A DNA stretch of 64,000 nt, taken from positions 1 through 64,000 of the IMG/VR virus record IMGVR_UViG_3300027856_000008. One strand, 5' to 3'. The translations under genes and the position numbers were made by a program. Source of the stretch: a virus. Within the stretch, counting starts at the first letter, position 1. Every line of letters starts with the position of its first letter. Below are positions 32,900-42,365 of this stretch, piece by piece. Below the pieces are notes generated by a model. That model did not search any database. It was given only the letters and a program-made list of their open reading frames with translations, and was not told the origin of the DNA.

Positions 32900-33234
32900 G
32901 TTTATCTTGTGAGCATGAGGCATTAGTTTTAGAGCGTGATCAGGAAATATTAAAACTAAAACAAAAAATAAGAGATCTTGAATATAGCGTTCATAATCTT
33001 AAAACAAAAAGGGCTTATGCAGGGGATCATGATTTGCCCTATGGTATTTTTGAAACGTATAATACGGTTATCAGAAAGGGCAAAGAATACACCTATACAA
33101 TGATTAGGGCTTGTGCCAAAGATAAACACGGCAAACGCAGATTTTTTATTAGGAACTTTGGTAAATGTCGCACAAGGGAACAGGCCGTTAAACTGGCAAC
33201 TGATTGGCAAAAATCTATGATTAAAAATGGCTAA
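32896..33234 (+). CDS. AP2-like small DNA-binding candidate, paralogue group copy 1
   Basis: Coupled by ATGA. After an N-terminal coiled coil, it has DLPYGIFETYN, then KEYTYTMIRACA, and GKRRFFIRNFGKCRTREQAVKLATDW. The strand-strand-strand-helix pattern with R/K-rich strands resembles phage AP2-type DNA-binding domains. The genes at 45675 and 45935 share the same pattern. Confidence 0.55.
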   Translation: MSLSCEHEALVLERDQEILKLKQKIRDLEYSVHNLKTKRAYAGDHDLPYGIFETYNTVIRKGKEYTYTMIRACAKDKHGKRRFFIRNFGKCRTREQAVKLATDWQKSMIKNG

Positions 33235-33294
33235 AATCCACTAGCAAAACCATGAACTATAATTACCCGATATAAATACAAATTGTATCGAATT

Positions 33295-33795
33295 ATGCCA
33301 AGTTGGAATCATAGCGTTCTAGGAAACGCTCTAAGCAAGTCTTACAGTTTTGAATACTCTGACAGATTAAAAACATTTGCTGTCGCTGGTGGTGTTCGTA
33401 GGCTGCGAGAATTCGATATTCTTAACCCTTACCTGTTAAATCTGCAATGGAACTTTAAACCGAGCCAATTTATAGCATTTGAAACCTTTTTTATTAATGA
33501 ATTGGGTCAGGGTGAATTATTGTTCGATATGGATCTGTTAACTGGTGTCGGGTTCCAATCTCAAGAGTGCTTATTTTTAGACGGCTATACTTATGTTAAG
33601 GTCGGAAATGATACTAGGGTCACAGCTAAGATGATTGTTAAGCGGGATTTTAATTTAATTCGGTTGCCTGATCTCGGTGAGTTTTACGACATAATAGATG
33701 CCCGTACAAGCTCAAATCCAGCAATAGATATTATTGATTCGATATTATCAGCCGTTGATATTGTAGACGGTGGCAAGTCTAAGGATTATTTATAA
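33295..33795 (+). CDS. minor tail protein, paralogue of the 30878 gene
   Basis: ATG 33295 is preferred to the TTG at 33283. The first 120 residues match the gene at 30878 (PSWNHSVLGNALSKSYSFEY, then FIAFETFF and YVKVGNDTRVTAKMIVKRDF), followed by about 45 extra residues with two DIID repeats. A late-type GAACTATAATTA motif lies upstream at 33254-33265. It resumes the tail operon after the replication insertion. Confidence 0.65.
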   Translation: MPSWNHSVLGNALSKSYSFEYSDRLKTFAVAGGVRRLREFDILNPYLLNLQWNFKPSQFIAFETFFINELGQGELLFDMDLLTGVGFQSQECLFLDGYTYVKVGNDTRVTAKMIVKRDFNLIRLPDLGEFYDIIDARTSSNPAIDIIDSILSAVDIVDGGKSKDYL

Positions 33796-34304
33796 TGGCA
33801 TTATCAGATCGCATTAAACGATGGTTTTCAAGTAATACAAGCGGTGGTGTTTTATTCTATGTATTGCACTTTTCACATAGTTCATTTGGTGATTTCTGGT
33901 TAAATGATCTTGGTGATGATGTGACGGTGATCCTCGAGGACACATTCACTAATGAGCTAACAACTTTCATTCCTTTTAAATTGAGCTTTTCACCTATTAA
34001 AAATTCAACATTGCAGGAAATAAAAGTAAATATTGATAATGTTGATAACACTATTTATAACGCGATTAGGGCTATTCCCTTAATTGATATGAATGAATTG
34101 ATCCAAGTAGAGATCAGATTCTATTTAAATGATGATTTAGGCACACCGCAAACAGATGTACCCATTAGGTTAGAAGTTGAAAAGGTCGATGCGAAAGGCA
34201 CTTCATTACAAATTGGTTTAGTTGCCCCGAATCTGCGTGATGTTAAAAAGTTTTTAAGATATAACCCGAACAGATTTCCAACCCTATACACGTTATTTAG
34301 GTAA
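33795..34304 (+). CDS. minor tail protein, DUF1833-like
   Basis: One-base overlap with the preceding gene. The 169-residue protein (ITVEDT-like VTVILEDTF, then IPFKLSFSPIKNSTLQEIKVNIDN) and the order before an NlpC/P60 gene and a J-like gene match DUF1833 minor tail proteins of siphoviruses. Confidence 0.65.
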   Translation: MALSDRIKRWFSSNTSGGVLFYVLHFSHSSFGDFWLNDLGDDVTVILEDTFTNELTTFIPFKLSFSPIKNSTLQEIKVNIDNVDNTIYNAIRAIPLIDMNELIQVEIRFYLNDDLGTPQTDVPIRLEVEKVDAKGTSLQIGLVAPNLRDVKKFLRYNPNRFPTLYTLFR

Positions 34305-34309
34305 ATACT

Positions 34310-34741
34310 ATGGTATATACAGCCCCCTACATCAAATACATGGACATTAAATATAATTTATACGGAAATAGTGTTCGGGATGGTTTTAATTGTTGGACTT
34401 TTGCGCGTTATTATCTGAAACAAGAATACGATTTAAATATTAATGATTATATTGAATTCGAGCTAGATAATATTATCACTTCATCTGTTATTCATACGAC
34501 CAGAGCTATTAAAACTCATTGCGAAAACCAAACTAAAATAGTTAGAACTTATGATCCCGCTGATGGTGACATTTGTTTTATGGGTTGTGGCTCAAGATTA
34601 ACTCATATAGGCGTTATTACTTCAAATGGGGTGGTACATTGCCATAGAGGGCATTCGGGCATTGGGATGGTTATATTCACCCCATTTGAGCGTTTAAATA
34701 GTTTGTTTTCAAAAAGTGAGTTTTACACATGGCGACAATAA
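34310..34741 (+). CDS. NlpC/P60-type peptidase, tail assembly (K-like)
   Basis: The 143-residue protein has the nucleophile in FNCWTFAR (C28) and the histidine in LTHIGVI, followed by VVHCHRG, the order of NlpC/P60 cysteine peptidases. Tail-tip proteins of this type cut peptidoglycan cross-links or act in tail assembly. Overlaps the next gene by 13 bases. Confidence 0.8.
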   Translation: MVYTAPYIKYMDIKYNLYGNSVRDGFNCWTFARYYLKQEYDLNINDYIEFELDNIITSSVIHTTRAIKTHCENQTKIVRTYDPADGDICFMGCGSRLTHIGVITSNGVVHCHRGHSGIGMVIFTPFERLNSLFSKSEFYTWRQ

Positions 34742-37266
34742 TTTTTAGAAATAATTTACTTAAGCAAAACGAATACGATATTGTTGAAGTAGAGACAGGC
34801 GGATATCTTATTGATCACTTAATGGATTATTGGATCGATAAAGCACCTAAAAATTTAGAAGTCTATGAAGGTCTGATAACCGAAGCATCTAAATTATCAT
34901 TTGAACAATTATCACATTATCAAATGAAAAAGGACGATGTTATACATGCTATCTCATGCCCCGCTGATGCCGCAACGGTAGGTTTTGTGGTTCTAGGTTT
35001 GATTATTGGGGTTCTTGGTGCTGCGTTAATACCAGAGCCAAAATTATCGCAAAGATCTTCGCCTAACCCATCGAGAACAATTAGCGGTCAGACTAATATT
35101 GCTAGGCCGAATCAACGAGTACCAGAAATATTTGGTAAAAATGTCATTTATCCTGACTTAGCGGCAAATTCCATTAGTGAATATAGAAATCAGATCCAGT
35201 ATGTAACCGAATTATTAGTTGTTGGTGTTGGGTTTTACGAAGTGGATATATTAGATACATTCACGCCCACAAAAAATAACTTAAGATCTGGTACAACCTT
35301 GCTTGATGATATGGCAGAAGCAACATATGAAATTTTTGATCCTGCTGATGAAATAGTCGATTTGCTTGATGTGCGCGATATGAACGAGGTCGATGGTCAA
35401 GAGATAGTTGGTCAAAATACGGCATCTGGAACAATAAGAAACTTGGCATCTATGCGTTGGTTAGGGAGTAGTTTTGAAGTAAGCACAGCAGATGGTAATT
35501 GGATTGATGATCATTTTAGTGCCAGTGATCCGCTTGAAATATTAGAAGGGCCAAACATAGGTACTTTTACGTTTTTAAGTATTTCTTTTGAGCCAGAACT
35601 AGGTAAGGCAATTGTTGATGTGACGGAGTTACCAGCCGTATCTGGTACGCAGTTCAATATAGATATTTCAACAGATGCTGCGACACCTAATTTTATAGGG
35701 CCATTAACGTTACCAACTATAGCCGAACAGATCTGGATAGATTTAAAATTGCCGAGGGGTTTATCTGCTAATGATGCGGATTCGACTGTTACTTTGACTT
35801 TTCAATTTAATCTAATTAACCAGACCACAGGGGCGGTATTGGAAACGATAAATTTCAGTCAGTTGATAACAGAAAATACTTATGACGAGTTAAACTTTAC
35901 ATTTAAATTTTTCGCAAGGCAGAAGTTTATAGACGAGGGAGCAACTACGATACCGAATTTAGAAGATTTTTATTCGGTGAAGATAACTAATAATACTGCG
36001 GATAGTCCTAATTCAGCCAATCCAGACACTGTTCAATGGAGTAGGGCGGCATCGGTTACAAGAATTATTGATGAAGGTGAGCTATTCAGAACGTTCCCTG
36101 ATACGACATTGATTAGGTTGGAGACTAGGGCAACAGCTTTTGCTAGTTCGTTAAAAGAGCGACAGTTTAACGGGGTATTTACCCGCAAGTTACCTGTTTA
36201 TAATCCTATTACAAATACATTTGGTGTAACACCTGTTGCGACTCGGCAAATGATGGATGCTTTTTTGTATATGGCAACAAATGATTTTGGGGCAGGGTTC
36301 GCGTTAACCGATATTGATGGGGTCGGTATTGATGCGATACAGGATAAGTTAAATTTAATTGATATTATCGCACCTAAGACAAGAGGGAATCAGGGCGAAT
36401 GTAATCTAATTTTAAGTGAGCTTACAAGTCCAGATCAGGATTTGATCACGATTGCTAATACTTGCCGTTGCTTTGTATTTCGTGAAGGGCAGATCTTAAA
36501 ATTAACTCTTGATGAAAAAGACAAAACACCTACCGCTTTATTCAATAGAAGAAATAAAACGGTTAATGAGACAAAAACTTTTGAGTTTAGCCAATCAACA
36601 ACACCCGATGGTATTAAATTAACGTTTGTAGACGAGACAGAGAACTACATTGAGCGCATTTATGAGATACCCATAAATAGAACAGCTAAACAGCCCTTAG
36701 AATTGCAGATAGACGGTATCACGAATTGGGAACAGGCATATAGAAGGGGTCGTTTTGAATTTAATCGACTCCAACTTCAAAATATACAGGCTAGTATCGA
36801 AACAACTTATGATGGGCGTGTAATTGGTCTTAATGATTTGATCTTGAATGTTGATGCTATTGGTATCAAGCTCGATGATGGTAACGTTGTTGACGCAATA
36901 GGAACGACTTTAATTATTAGTAACGAATTTGTTTTTGCTGCCAGCACATATACGATTACTTTAAGAGATCCACTAGGTACTGAAATATTTCAAACATCAG
37001 TGATAGATGGAGCAGGAGCGAACAGGGTTATTATTGGTAGTTTGCCACCGTTTGAAATTGTTCCCGCTGGAACGAATAATGAAGTTGGAACTTTATATTC
37101 AATAATCGATGATACCGATTCTAATGTCGATAGATACCTTGTAACTGGAATTACACCAAGTGATGATTTGACAAAAATCACGTTAACAAATTTCGATGAA
37201 GGTATTTATGCCAATGATTCACCGTTTGCGGTACCCGATAAAAATACAGAATTAAATATCAACTAA
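34729..37266 (+). CDS. central tail-tip protein, J-like (receptor-binding baseplate hub)
   Basis: The 845-residue protein has a lambda-I-like N-terminal domain, a hydrophobic segment (about residues 84-101), then a J-like domain with NQRVPEIFGKNVIYPD. It follows the NlpC/P60 gene as in lambda-type phages. The fused I-plus-J layout is common in marine siphoviruses. It probably forms the tail tip and contacts the fibre encoded downstream. Confidence 0.8.
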   Translation: MATIIFRNNLLKQNEYDIVEVETGGYLIDHLMDYWIDKAPKNLEVYEGLITEASKLSFEQLSHYQMKKDDVIHAISCPADAATVGFVVLGLIIGVLGAALIPEPKLSQRSSPNPSRTISGQTNIARPNQRVPEIFGKNVIYPDLAANSISEYRNQIQYVTELLVVGVGFYEVDILDTFTPTKNNLRSGTTLLDDMAEATYEIFDPADEIVDLLDVRDMNEVDGQEIVGQNTASGTIRNLASMRWLGSSFEVSTADGNWIDDHFSASDPLEILEGPNIGTFTFLSISFEPELGKAIVDVTELPAVSGTQFNIDISTDAATPNFIGPLTLPTIAEQIWIDLKLPRGLSANDADSTVTLTFQFNLINQTTGAVLETINFSQLITENTYDELNFTFKFFARQKFIDEGATTIPNLEDFYSVKITNNTADSPNSANPDTVQWSRAASVTRIIDEGELFRTFPDTTLIRLETRATAFASSLKERQFNGVFTRKLPVYNPITNTFGVTPVATRQMMDAFLYMATNDFGAGFALTDIDGVGIDAIQDKLNLIDIIAPKTRGNQGECNLILSELTSPDQDLITIANTCRCFVFREGQILKLTLDEKDKTPTALFNRRNKTVNETKTFEFSQSTTPDGIKLTFVDETENYIERIYEIPINRTAKQPLELQIDGITNWEQAYRRGRFEFNRLQLQNIQASIETTYDGRVIGLNDLILNVDAIGIKLDDGNVVDAIGTTLIISNEFVFAASTYTITLRDPLGTEIFQTSVIDGAGANRVIIGSLPPFEIVPAGTNNEVGTLYSIIDDTDSNVDRYLVTGITPSDDLTKITLTNFDEGIYANDSPFAVPDKNTELNIN

Positions 37267-37300
37267 ACTTATGTAAAGATTTTTTATTTAAGAGTTGACC

Positions 37301-40300
37301 ATGACTACAGAAAATAAGCGTATGCAACAATTGCGTGATACAAGCGTAAATTGGGCAGCGAATAACCCTGTTTTATTAGATGGGGAAATAGCATGGTCAA
37401 CCAATACAGCGGTAATGAAAATCGGGGATGGAGTTTTAACCTATAACGCATTGCCAGAGTTTACACCTGTTGCGACAGTTGCCTTGATTGGCGATATTGG
37501 TAATGTTGTGATCACCGCACCTACCACAACCCAATTTTTAAGATTTAATGGCGTTAATTGGATTAACTCAGATACAGATCTAGATGCCCTTTCAGATGTA
37601 GATACCACAGGCGCAATATCAGGCGATTCATTAGTCTTTGATGGTTTTAACTGGAAACCTGTTCTTGTTACAACTGGTGGTGCTGGTGCGGTTGAATTAG
37701 ATGATCTGATCGATGTTGATACAACAACAGTTGCCCCTATATCTGGCAATCATTTAATATTTAATGGTGCTGTTTGGACACCAGAACAAGGCAATCAATT
37801 TACAACCATTGATTATACCCCGATAGCACAGCCAGCATTTTTAGAGGGTCGTACTTTTTACGATAGTTCGGAAGATGGTTTTTTCTATTTTAATAATGAT
37901 TCAACTGTCGCTTTTGAGTATAGCGATTTAATAATTGAAGTTAGAAATAATACTGGCTCAGTAATCAATAGAGGGGCAGCGGTTTATGTAACTGGTACTT
38001 TAGGACAAAGACCGACTATAGCACTGGCACAAGCAGATTCAGTAACCACAGCGAGAGTTGCGGGGATCGTTGCTTCAACTTCAATACCTAATAATTCTAA
38101 TGGTTATATTATGCGAAGTGGCGTTTTAAGAAACGCTAATACAAGTGCTTTTGTTGATGGTGATTTATTGTATTTATCGCCAAGTGTTGCTGGTGGATTT
38201 ACTACAACAAAACCTGTTGCCAGTGATGAAATACCAATTATTTTAGGTAGTATTTTATTTAGTAATCCGTCACAGGGCAAAGCATATGTTCAGATTAGGC
38301 GTGAAATAAATGTACTCGATGATCTGTTAGATGTTGTTGTTTCAAGCCCTAGTGAAAAGCAAAGTTTAGCTTATAACGCAACAACTGGAATATGGGAGAA
38401 TAGAGGGCCAATATTGTGGGGTCTTGATGATAGAGACATTAAGCCGAATGTAGCGCATATAGATCAAGAAATTGATGTTAGAACTTATTTCACATCTTTG
38501 GAGGGTTTAACAGGAACAGCGGGAGTAAATTTTCAAGATTTGTTAGTTATGGACACTTGGAAAGATGCCAGCGGTGGAGATTTAAACGCACTTGCTTTTG
38601 ATAAATCAGAAAAATTATTAAGGCTTTACCAAGCAGCCCCAAGCGCCACAACATGGGGTACACCTTTCACGCTGGCTTTTCTTGAAAAGGCGCAATCATG
38701 GTCAGCATTTCAAACTTTTGATGGTAATATTGATGTTGGTCAAATAAATAATAGCGCTGTAATTGCTTTTTTAAATGGTGGCTTGGCACAAGGTATTAAT
38801 ACAGGTCAGGTATTAATATCAAACTCTTATGCCGATGTATCGTTAGTGCCTACTAATGGCATGTATTCAAAGGGTGTAATTAGGTCGGGTGTAGCTGGTG
38901 GAACAGCCCCTTTTGTTGTTGCCAGTACAACGACAGTTATAAATTTAAGTGCGGATAGATTAGATGATAAAGAGGCGGCAGATTTTATTCTATTTGATCA
39001 ATTAAGTGATCCATCATTATTCCCTAAAGATTGGGTAACAGCTGGGATGATTGCCCCAGCTTTAATCTCAACACAGCATATTGACGCAAGGGGGTGGACT
39101 CAGGAAACAGATTGGACATCAAGTTTGAGGGTTATTGATAGTGATGGTAATTCAACTTATGTTTTTGGAACAAGTACAAACGGGCAGTCGAACAGAGATC
39201 TAACCGAAATGAATCTTACAGATGTTCCCGATTCAGCTATACAAGTTTCAACTCAAGTGGGCAGGCGTGGAGCATTTTTAGTAGCAACTAATACAACAGT
39301 TAACAGGCAGCATAACCCACCCTTTACATGGGTGTGTACCGCACAAGATATTTTTATGTGTGAAATATCAATGGTTAGAGCGTCTGGAACAGGTCAGTTT
39401 TTCTTTGGTGGCACATCAGCAACAAGTGAAGATGATTTAACACCGATAACGCATGAGGTTTTAGAGTGGAATTTCACAACTAAACAATGGGATGCTAAAG
39501 CAGATTTTGGTAATACTTATTTTTGGTCGGGTTTTACTGTTGGTGCGTGGATCGATGTTAAATCGTATATTGTTGGGCATGAAGTTTTAGCGTCAGATAT
39601 ACCGCCACCATCTTTAATAATAGGTGATGTTGCTCAAGATGCTGGCACTATTCAAGCTATAAGACTCAAAGCAGATAAGCGGTTTGCTTATACTAGATTT
39701 TTAAATTGGGACACCCCAACAGCAAATGGTTATTTTGCTAATCACAGGGTAACAGATATGGCTATGGGGCGCATTTTAGCAACCCATATTCATACCGAAA
39801 ACCTATCGGCTGTATCGGCTAATTTAGGAACAATTAAAGCTGGTAATATATCTATTGAAGATCCAGACGATGCGAGAAATAGAGTTGTTTTAGATCCAGC
39901 ATCAGAAGCGCCATTCGTTATAACTGGTTCGGATGGTACAGCAGGAGCGACCCCAAAAACTGTTTTAAATGTAAGCTATGGTAATGATACAACCGAAGCA
40001 TCATTAACCATAGAAGGCTTTGTTAATGGCACAGCGGGATCGGAGTTTATAAAATCTGGTGGCGCATTTACCGACCAAGCAATAAAAGATATTAACCCTT
40101 GGTTTGCTGGTGGAGGAACGGAGGGCAATACAGGTTCATCTAGTGTAACAACTAATATCCAAGTATCTGCAACAACTGGTGCTGGTGTCACAGATATAAA
40201 TATTACTTTTGATATATTTAATGGTGGTAGTTATAGAGATTTCGCCTCAAGTAGAGGGTGGACATCGCAAAGTGTAAGGGTTCAAATAAGGAAAGGATCA

Positions 40301-40843
40301 GTCGGTGGTTCAATATTATTTGATCAAACATTTAATGGAAGTGCTTCAAATGTTAAAGATACGGAATCTGGTAGTCCGTCATTTGGTTTATGGGATGGTG
40401 ATTACTCAACAGTAGCCAATGGCAGCGTGTCAGATGGAAACGCAACAGAAAGCGCGACCACAACATATTTTATGGTGATAACTGTCACAGGTGGTACGGC
40501 ATCAGGGCAGGATTCGACTTATGCCGTTAACGAGTTTAAAGCATTGCCTATAGGCTGGTTGATGCCTGTTATTTCTTCTGTTCAAAACGGTTATTGGAAA
40601 GATCCGTCAACTGGTATGATAATTCAATGGGGTCAAAGATCTGTCGGTGCCAATGCGACTAGTGGCTTGTTTAATTTGCCTGTTGCGTTTCCTGTTCTAA
40701 ACGCAATAAGTATTGCTGATAGTATGGAGAATAGCGCATCGTCACAACCAGCAATGGTTATAACTAAAACAAAGTCACAAATTAATATTATAAATGGTGC
40801 TGGCAGTACGCAAACATGCCAATTTATAGCGATAGGATTTTAA
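37301..40843 (+). CDS. tail fibre/receptor-binding protein, 1180 aa
   Basis: ATG 37301 follows AAGAGTTGACC; a TTG two codons earlier is less likely. The N-terminus (QLRDTSVNWAANNPVLLDGEIAW, broken at NNP, then KIGDGVLTYNALP) is the trimeric attachment module shared by Mtd-like and other fibres. Two VDTTT...FDG.NW repeats near residues 95-165 match the protein at 19895. The C-terminal third has beta-rich, Gly/Ser-rich repeats typical of adhesive tips. Largest gene in the window; likely the main host-range determinant. Confidence 0.8.
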   Translation: MTTENKRMQQLRDTSVNWAANNPVLLDGEIAWSTNTAVMKIGDGVLTYNALPEFTPVATVALIGDIGNVVITAPTTTQFLRFNGVNWINSDTDLDALSDVDTTGAISGDSLVFDGFNWKPVLVTTGGAGAVELDDLIDVDTTTVAPISGNHLIFNGAVWTPEQGNQFTTIDYTPIAQPAFLEGRTFYDSSEDGFFYFNNDSTVAFEYSDLIIEVRNNTGSVINRGAAVYVTGTLGQRPTIALAQADSVTTARVAGIVASTSIPNNSNGYIMRSGVLRNANTSAFVDGDLLYLSPSVAGGFTTTKPVASDEIPIILGSILFSNPSQGKAYVQIRREINVLDDLLDVVVSSPSEKQSLAYNATTGIWENRGPILWGLDDRDIKPNVAHIDQEIDVRTYFTSLEGLTGTAGVNFQDLLVMDTWKDASGGDLNALAFDKSEKLLRLYQAAPSATTWGTPFTLAFLEKAQSWSAFQTFDGNIDVGQINNSAVIAFLNGGLAQGINTGQVLISNSYADVSLVPTNGMYSKGVIRSGVAGGTAPFVVASTTTVINLSADRLDDKEAADFILFDQLSDPSLFPKDWVTAGMIAPALISTQHIDARGWTQETDWTSSLRVIDSDGNSTYVFGTSTNGQSNRDLTEMNLTDVPDSAIQVSTQVGRRGAFLVATNTTVNRQHNPPFTWVCTAQDIFMCEISMVRASGTGQFFFGGTSATSEDDLTPITHEVLEWNFTTKQWDAKADFGNTYFWSGFTVGAWIDVKSYIVGHEVLASDIPPPSLIIGDVAQDAGTIQAIRLKADKRFAYTRFLNWDTPTANGYFANHRVTDMAMGRILATHIHTENLSAVSANLGTIKAGNISIEDPDDARNRVVLDPASEAPFVITGSDGTAGATPKTVLNVSYGNDTTEASLTIEGFVNGTAGSEFIKSGGAFTDQAIKDINPWFAGGGTEGNTGSSSVTTNIQVSATTGAGVTDINITFDIFNGGSYRDFASSRGWTSQSVRVQIRKGSVGGSILFDQTFNGSASNVKDTESGSPSFGLWDGDYSTVANGSVSDGNATESATTTYFMVITVTGGTASGQDSTYAVNEFKALPIGWLMPVISSVQNGYWKDPSTGMIIQWGQRSVGANATSGLFNLPVAFPVLNAISIADSMENSASSQPAMVITKTKSQINIINGAGSTQTCQFIAIGF

Positions 40844-40847
40844 TGTT

Positions 40848-41240
40848 ATGAGTAAAAAATTTGTTGAATTAGACACAGATAACGAAACGCTATTGGCATA
40901 TTATGATGATAATATAAATGAAACAATACCCGTTGGCGCGTTTGAAATAACACAGATAGAATATGACGATGCTTTGGCAATTAATGCTAATAAATTTATC
41001 GGTGGTTTCTTTGTTTTTGTTGAAAAAGTGTTAACCTGTAGTGAAGAAGCGACACTGGCAAGGGCAAATAGATTAGATGCTTTTCGTACTACAGATAGGA
41101 TATTTTTTGCATGGCAAATAAGTGGTCTATCTATTGATGAACAAGCTTGGCGTGATGCCGTGGCTCAAGTTAAATTAGATTTCCCGATAGAGATAGGGTT
41201 TAATAATGAGGCTTTTTCAAGTGGTTTTGGTTGTGATTAA
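40848..41240 (+). CDS. tail fibre assembly chaperone-like protein
   Basis: Four bases after the fibre gene. The 130-residue product has an acidic N-terminal half and a C-terminal segment (ATLARANRLDAFRTTDRIF, then LSIDEQAWRDAVAQVKLDFP) that resembles phage tail fibre assembly chaperones. Order and pattern agree. Confidence 0.65.
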   Translation: MSKKFVELDTDNETLLAYYDDNINETIPVGAFEITQIEYDDALAINANKFIGGFFVFVEKVLTCSEEATLARANRLDAFRTTDRIFFAWQISGLSIDEQAWRDAVAQVKLDFPIEIGFNNEAFSSGFGCD

Positions 41241-41311
41241 AATTGCATATAACCAATTTAAAATGGTTATATGCTGTATATAAGCGAATATAAAATAAAA
41301 AGGTCGGCTTT

Positions 41312-41491
41312 ATGGCTAGGGAAGAAATAAACAAAAAATTGTTTGGTACTTACAATTCATATTTAATAAAGGATGAACGGGAACCATTAAAAAAAGATGA
41401 TAAGCAAGACAGAATAAAGAGGAAAAAAATACTAGATGATCTGGCAGAAAAGCGGGATATAGAATCCCAAACCAAACAAGCTTGGGATTAA
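41312..41491 (+). CDS. small charged protein, 59 aa
   Basis: AAAAAGGTCGGC precedes ATG 41312. The product is highly charged and helical (KKDDKQDRIKRKKI). It converges with a minus-strand gene that ends six bases away. Function unknown. Confidence 0.5.
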   Translation: MAREEINKKLFGTYNSYLIKDEREPLKKDDKQDRIKRKKILDDLAEKRDIESQTKQAWD

Positions 41492-41496
41492 ATAAC

Positions 41497-41832
41497 TTAT
41501 TTTTTCTTTGTCAAAAGGTGCGGTCTTATCTTCTTGATAACGCGCCTTGCGAGTATTTGTATCTCAGGAATAACAGGGATAAAATCCCCTTCAATACATG
41601 CCACAAGATAACCCGAAGTAAAATCGTGATCTTCAAGTTCATTTAAAAAATGAGTCGCAAGTTTTAGATCCTCAGTTGCGATCAAAACCATTAATACTTT
41701 TTCGTAATAGCTAACGTTACCAGAAAAAACCTTTGCCCGATTATCGCGCAATGTCTTTGCTTGGATTGAATAAAGCGTTTGTGTTTTTGCTGCGGCTCGT
41801 AGAAATAGATTGTCGAGGGTTTTATCTAGCAT
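41497..41832 (-). CDS. leftward hypothetical protein, 111 aa
   Basis: One of only two supported minus-strand genes. The plus strand has no competing ORF here. The protein is helical (LFLRAAAKTQTLYSIQAKTL) with a basic C-terminus KKIRPHLLTKKK. It starts next to the large non-coding region, from which it is probably transcribed. Its orientation suggests a lysogeny- or maintenance-phase gene, which is inferred. Confidence 0.55.
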   Translation of the reverse strand: MLDKTLDNLFLRAAAKTQTLYSIQAKTLRDNRAKVFSGNVSYYEKVLMVLIATEDLKLATHFLNELEDHDFTSGYLVACIEGDFIPVIPEIQILARRVIKKIRPHLLTKKK

Positions 41833-42365
41833 AATATTTGTCCACTTTGATTATTACTTGATCACAAGCGTTCCTACGTTAAATCTAGCCTACAATCACC
41901 CACAAAGTTAGTCAGATTTCACACAGGAGCGCGTGAGTAGTTCAGTATTTAACCAATTAATAGGCACGAAAGGGCTTTTGATCACTTATTGCCATAGATT
42001 AAAAATACAAAAAAGTATAAGGCTTTAATTGCTCTTTTTTTTGATGGTATTAAGGCTTTAAAGTAAATCTAGGACAAACACCCTTAAAATAAACAAAGTT
42101 TGTCATAAACATGATGGTGTTCACCTTGCTCAAACTCAATTTAGTGCCAATTTAACATAATATGTTAATGGTATTTTTTGCATGTCTCTTTTAAATTAAT
42201 GGAAAACCGTAAAGCACTGATAAATAATGTTTGCCTACTTTAAAAAGAACTTGTAAAAGCTAAGTAGATGTTTTAAGATTAGTGTATAATTTAGACAAGT
42301 ATTCAGACAGTGTATTTTCATTGCTCTGGCTAGTGTTGATTAAGAGTTAATGATAAGTAGGAAAA
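41833..42365. other. 533-bp non-coding region with dif-like site
   Basis: No ORF is supported on either strand. It separates the leftward gene from the recombinase and must hold divergent promoters. TATAAT at 42285-42290, after TTAAGATTAGTG, is a good -10 for the recombinase. A dif-like sequence lies at 42143-42170. The region is a plausible attachment or resolution locus. Confidence 0.55.
42143..42170. other. dif/Xer-like recombination site
   Basis: The 28 bases split as an 11-base arm AGTGCCAATTT, a 6-base centre AACATA, and an 11-base arm ATATGTTAATG. Compared with bacterial dif sites as I remember them, 8 of 11 bases match in the right (XerD) arm and about 8 of 11 in the left arm of Vibrio-type dif. 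It also forms a 17-bp hyphenated palindrome, TTAACATA-A-TATGTTAA (42152-42168). It lies about 200 bases from a tyrosine recombinase gene. Confidence 0.45.
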
